Assembly (NCBI GenBank): GCA_031284105.1
Contig: JAITAN010000088.1
Location: forward strand, 1-7,857
Reading direction: 5' to 3'
Source of the DNA: Treponema sp.
GTDB taxonomy: Bacteria > Spirochaetota > Spirochaetia > Treponematales > Breznakiellaceae
Length of the DNA stretch: 7,857 nucleotides
In this document: piece by piece, positions 6,553-7,857 of the stretch
Layout: every line of letters starts with the position of its first letter
Numbering within the stretch: position 1 is the first letter of the stretch
The notes under the pieces: model-generated
The model's database searches: none
What the model saw: the letters and a program-made list of their open reading frames with translations, nothing else
Told to the model about the DNA's origin: nothing
Translations under genes and position numbers: made by a program

Positions 6553-6696
6553 ATGTTGAATCATGTTGACAGTGCATCAGATGGGGATCCGCTTATGGCT
6601 GCACAAGGCAGGATGCGTATAGCACTCGTAATGCGGGGTACTGGCATCGGGATCGGCAAAGCGGCGCGGGATATTTCCGCGCCGGGTACGCCGTAA
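6553..6696 (+). CDS. Doubtful 47-codon frame after accD
   Basis: This short frame starts 38 nt after the accD stop and reads MLNHVDSASDGDPLMAAQ, then GRMRIALVMRGTGIGIGKAA, ending at TAA 6694-6696. Its composition is more protein-like than that of the frames further right. It has no Shine-Dalgarno and matches no family I know. It may be the remnant of a gene or chance. It is not part of AccA. Confidence 0.15.
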   Translation: MLNHVDSASDGDPLMAAQGRMRIALVMRGTGIGIGKAARDISAPGTP

Positions 6697-6758
6697 CGCG
6701 GAGTCGGGCGTATTCTCCGATGATGCGCCGGCCCGTTAGGTTGCGGCGTCAGCACCCC

Positions 6759-6778
6759 GCCGCGGCGGCCGCCGCGGC
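6759..6778. repeat. Perfect 20-bp GC palindrome
   Basis: GCCGCGGCGG is followed immediately by its exact reverse complement CCGCCGCGGC, with no spacer. All 20 bases are G or C. It could act as a protein-binding site or extrude a cruciform. It is also the kind of pattern expected now and then in GC-biased non-coding DNA. Confidence 0.5.
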
Positions 6779-7212
6779 TTCCGCCCCTCACACCCAACGG
6801 CGCGCGCGGGAAAGTCCGCCCGCCGCTATACCTTGTACGCCCGTACCCGCGCCCGTACCGCGGCCGCCGCGCTGCGTCTTGTATGCCGCGCCCCTCGTGT
6901 ACCCGTTCCCGCAGTATACGGCAAGAAAGGGCGGGGGTATGGTCCCAAGCCGCGTCTTTTCATGCGTTTATACGCGGAACGGGCTCTTTTCACCTTCCCG
7001 AAACGAACCGGTGGAACGCCGTAACGTACCGTTCGCCGCCTCAAACCGCCTTTGGAGCGCGCGGGCGTCTCCGGCTCGGGGAAGGGCGCGCCTGTCTCGT
7101 CAAACGCCGCGCCGTAAGGGGTACGTTACGCTGCCTTTGGCGTAATCCCCCGCGGCTTGGCTTCGGGGGCGCTCTCGTATCCGGCGAATTGTAAAAAATG
7201 TACAAAAATATC

Positions 7213-7241
7213 TTGACATAAATCATCATACGCTATATACT
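7213..7241 (+). promoter_or_regulatory. Strong sigma70-type promoter
   Basis: TTGACA (7213-7218, perfect) is followed by a spacer of exactly 17 bp and TATACT (7236-7241, one mismatch), in an AT-rich island that contrasts with the GC-rich DNA to its left. Transcription would start near 7248. It would read the heptad-repeat frame at 7287 and the gene at 7772. This is the best promoter match in the window. Confidence 0.8.
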
Positions 7242-7261
7242 ATTTTTCAAAATAGTATATA
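7234..7261 (+). promoter_or_regulatory. 13-bp-arm palindrome over the -10 box and start site (candidate operator)
   Basis: TATATACTATTTT (7234-7246) and AAAATAGTATATA (7249-7261) are perfect reverse complements separated by TC. The left arm contains the whole -10 box, and the predicted transcription start falls at the centre. A dimeric repressor bound here would block the promoter, so tight control is a reasonable inference. No regulator gene is adjacent in the window. Confidence 0.6.
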
Positions 7262-7286
7262 TATTCAAAAGCAGGAACAATAAAGT

Positions 7287-7775
7287 ATGAATAAGCCGTA
7301 CGATGCGATGTATCCAATTAACCGCGAGAGCGGTAGCGTCCCCTCCCCGCGTTCTTCTCCACGTTATTATACTGCGATACCTAATAATTATTTTATATGC
7401 AAAGACGGGCCTAAAACGGGCCCGGAGCGTCCGCTATCGCGCGGCGCCGCGTTCCTGCCGAATAAGACCGTTCCCCCATCGGGGAAGGACGTTCCCCGGC
7501 CGGGGAAGACTGTTCCCCTATCGGGGAAGACTGTTCCCCCATCGGGGAAGACCGTTCCCCGGCCGGGGAAGACTCTTACCCCGTCGGGGAAGGACGTTCC
7601 CCCGTCGGGGAAGGACGTTCCCCCGTCGGGGAAGGACGTTCCCCGGCCGGGGAAGACTCTTACCCTATCGGGGAAGACGCTTACCCCATCGAATAAAACC
7701 GTTATTCGATGGGGTAATGCCGGTATCCTGCCGGATAACGGCATTTACAACTCTCGTAAAAGGAGGCGCGTATGA
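7287..7775 (+). CDS. Heptad-repeat leader frame, 162 codons, overlapping the next gene
   Basis: I recognise no function. The frame starts at ATG 7287 behind AGGAA (7273-7277), about 40 nt after the predicted transcription start. Residues 1-54 (MNKPYDAMYPINRESGSVPS onwards) are not repetitive. Residues 55-152 are fourteen exact-length heptads such as VPPSGKD, VPRPGKT and LTPSGKT, with Gly or Asn then Lys at fixed positions in nearly all of them. The tail is IYNSRKRRRV. There is no signal peptide or membrane segment, and the product would be strongly basic. The TGA stop overlaps the next ATG as ATGA, the classic coupling arrangement. It could be a real low-complexity protein, a translated leader that tunes the next gene, or an open frame that exists only because 21-bp repeats keep several frames open. 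Confidence 0.4.
   Translation: MNKPYDAMYPINRESGSVPSPRSSPRYYTAIPNNYFICKDGPKTGPERPLSRGAAFLPNKTVPPSGKDVPRPGKTVPLSGKTVPPSGKTVPRPGKTLTPSGKDVPPSGKDVPPSGKDVPRPGKTLTLSGKTLTPSNKTVIRWGNAGILPDNGIYNSRKRRRV
7321..7334 (+). other. Small hairpin with a GAGA (GNRA) tetraloop
   Basis: ACCGC (7321-7325) and GCGGT (7330-7334) close a GAGA loop in the leader transcript. A second stem, CGGGCC/GGCCCG (7406-7411 and 7419-7424), follows. Together with the array downstream, they show that the RNA from the 7213 promoter would be highly structured. Confidence 0.35.
7449..7742 (+). repeat. Tandem array of fourteen 21-bp palindromic units
   Basis: Units follow each other without gaps at 7449, 7470, 7491 and every 21 bp to 7742. 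The core is GTTCCCC-NNN-CGGGGAAGAC. Each well-conserved unit is a dyad, TTCCCC-N4-GGGGAA. In the units at 7491, 7554 and 7638 the centre is GGCC, making a perfect 16-bp palindrome. The other units have CATC, TATC or CGTC as a 4-nt loop. Units 1, 13 and 14 are diverged, and units at 7575, 7659 and 7680 begin CTTACC. Because 21 is a multiple of 3, each unit encodes one heptad in the plus frame. There are no spacers, so this is not a CRISPR array. Confidence 0.92.
7681..7717 (+). other. Perfect 16-bp-stem hairpin near the end of the array
   Basis: TTACCCCATCGAATAA (7681-7696) and TTATTCGATGGGGTAA (7702-7717) are exact reverse complements around a 5-nt loop, AACCG. The hairpin is made of two neighbouring array units, the second of which is effectively an inverted copy of the first. 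An imperfect hairpin (CCGGTATCC/GGATAACGG, 7720-7741) follows at once. No T-run follows, and the strong ribosome binding site comes 16 nt later. A leader control structure is as likely as a terminator. Confidence 0.6.
7758..7766 (+). promoter_or_regulatory. Very strong ribosome binding site
   Basis: AAAAGGAGG lies 5 nt before the ATG at 7772. It is the closest match to the anti-Shine-Dalgarno in the window. It sits inside the last codons of the heptad-repeat frame and just after the hairpins at 7681-7741. It makes independent, efficient translation of the gene at 7772 likely. Confidence 0.8.
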
Positions 7776-7857
7776 GTTACATGCCTGAAAAAGAAGCGGA
7801 CTTTGTGGAGTGGAGCGGCAATCTTATCGCCGTGTCCACGGCCCACAAAATCGAATG
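7772..7857 (+). CDS. Start of an unidentified protein (28 codons, 3' end outside window)
   Basis: Only the N-terminus is visible: MSYMPEKEADFVEW, then SGNLIAVSTAHKIE. The strong Shine-Dalgarno and the ATGA overlap with the preceding frame support a real gene. P5, E8-A-D-F11, W14 and L18 align without gaps to the truncated frame at 1916-1731 (P9, DAAF, L22). From memory, hypothetical proteins of Spirochaetes, Bacteroidetes and Planctomycetes can begin with a similar pattern (P, two residues, acidic-A-x-F, then W and N-L). I recall no function for them and could not check this. It has no signal peptide. The product cannot be named. Confidence 0.7.
   Translation, partial: MSYMPEKEADFVEWSGNLIAVSTAHKIE

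Larger units (their letters stand above)
6515..7212. other. GC-rich stretch without a convincing gene
   Basis: About 700 bp between accD and the promoter at 7213 is visibly richer in G, C and CpG than the genes around it. Many short frames are open on both strands, but their products are Arg/Pro/Ala-rich and lack motifs or ribosome binding sites. It contains an imperfect hairpin at 6663-6683 (GGCGCGGGA/TTCCGCGCC), a perfect 20-bp palindrome at 6759-6778, and a CCCCCG/CGGGGG stem at 7147-7169. No intrinsic terminator with a T-tract is visible after accD. I found no tRNA or rRNA. It may be decayed coding DNA or a repeat-rich spacer. Confidence 0.5.

Noticed and set aside
6805..6825. GGGAAAGTCCG resembling the RNase P RNA P4 motif
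   Set aside because: The matching 3' segment (ACAGAA type) and the other conserved regions are absent downstream, so it is a chance match.
7147..7169. CCCCCG/CGGGGG stem as an intrinsic terminator
   Set aside because: There is no T-tract on either side and the loop is 11 nt, so it was kept only as a possible structure.
6833..7194. Several overlapping plus-strand frames in the GC-rich stretch
   Set aside because: The products are Arg/Pro/Ala-rich with no motif, no ribosome binding site and no promoter. This is typical of spurious frames in GC-rich DNA.
7449..7742. CRISPR array
   Set aside because: Units are contiguous with no spacers, are themselves palindromic, and no cas gene is nearby.
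7388..7744. Minus-strand frame through the array (VFPDGGTSFPDG heptads)
   Set aside because: It follows from the palindromic repeat, and no promoter or ribosome binding site supports it.
7303..7788. Second plus-strand frame through the array (RGRLFP-type heptads)
   Set aside because: The 21-bp unit has no stop in several frames. This frame lacks a Shine-Dalgarno and runs past the strong start at 7772, while the 7287 frame ends on it.

Overview
The window looks like chromosomal DNA from a spirochaete, most likely a Treponema-type organism. The strongest sign is a FabV/Ter enoyl reductase whose N-terminus (MVIKPMIRNNIC) closely matches, from memory, the Treponema denticola enzyme. A dCache-type chemoreceptor and moderately GC-rich coding DNA fit a host-associated treponeme with higher GC than T. 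denticola. The genus is inferred from remembered protein similarity; no database search was run.

Layout: (1) 1-1585, minus strand: the 5' two thirds of a methyl-accepting chemotaxis protein, cut by the window edge. (2) 1586-2629: about 1 kb with no well-defined complete gene. It holds a 20-bp direct repeat flanking a palindrome, a truncated 61-codon minus-strand reading frame with a good ribosome binding site, a good minus-strand sigma70-type promoter at 2306-2334, an uncertain leaderless frame behind it, and several inverted repeats. (3) 2583-6514, plus strand: a promoter and a compact fatty-acid operon, fabV-accB-accC-accD, with gaps or overlaps of 12, -1 and -11 nt. (4) 6515-7212: a very GC-rich stretch without a convincing gene. 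(5) 7213-7857: a consensus-like promoter whose -10 box lies in a 13-bp-arm palindrome. Behind it is a frame containing fourteen 21-bp, internally palindromic tandem units (heptads of the type VPPSGKD). That frame overlaps by ATGA the start of a second gene, which has a very strong Shine-Dalgarno and runs off the window.

The operon makes sense as one unit. AccB (biotin carrier), AccC (biotin carboxylase) and AccD (carboxyltransferase beta) make malonyl-CoA, and FabV performs the last reduction of each elongation cycle. The carboxyltransferase alpha gene accA is absent from the window. AccC departs from the usual family at several conserved places.

The least explained part is the right end. 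The partial protein at 7772 aligns without gaps to the truncated frame at 1916-1731. In both cases a good promoter lies several hundred bases upstream, followed by a long leader. This suggests an uncharacterised, multi-copy, lineage-specific gene family, one copy of which is decayed here.
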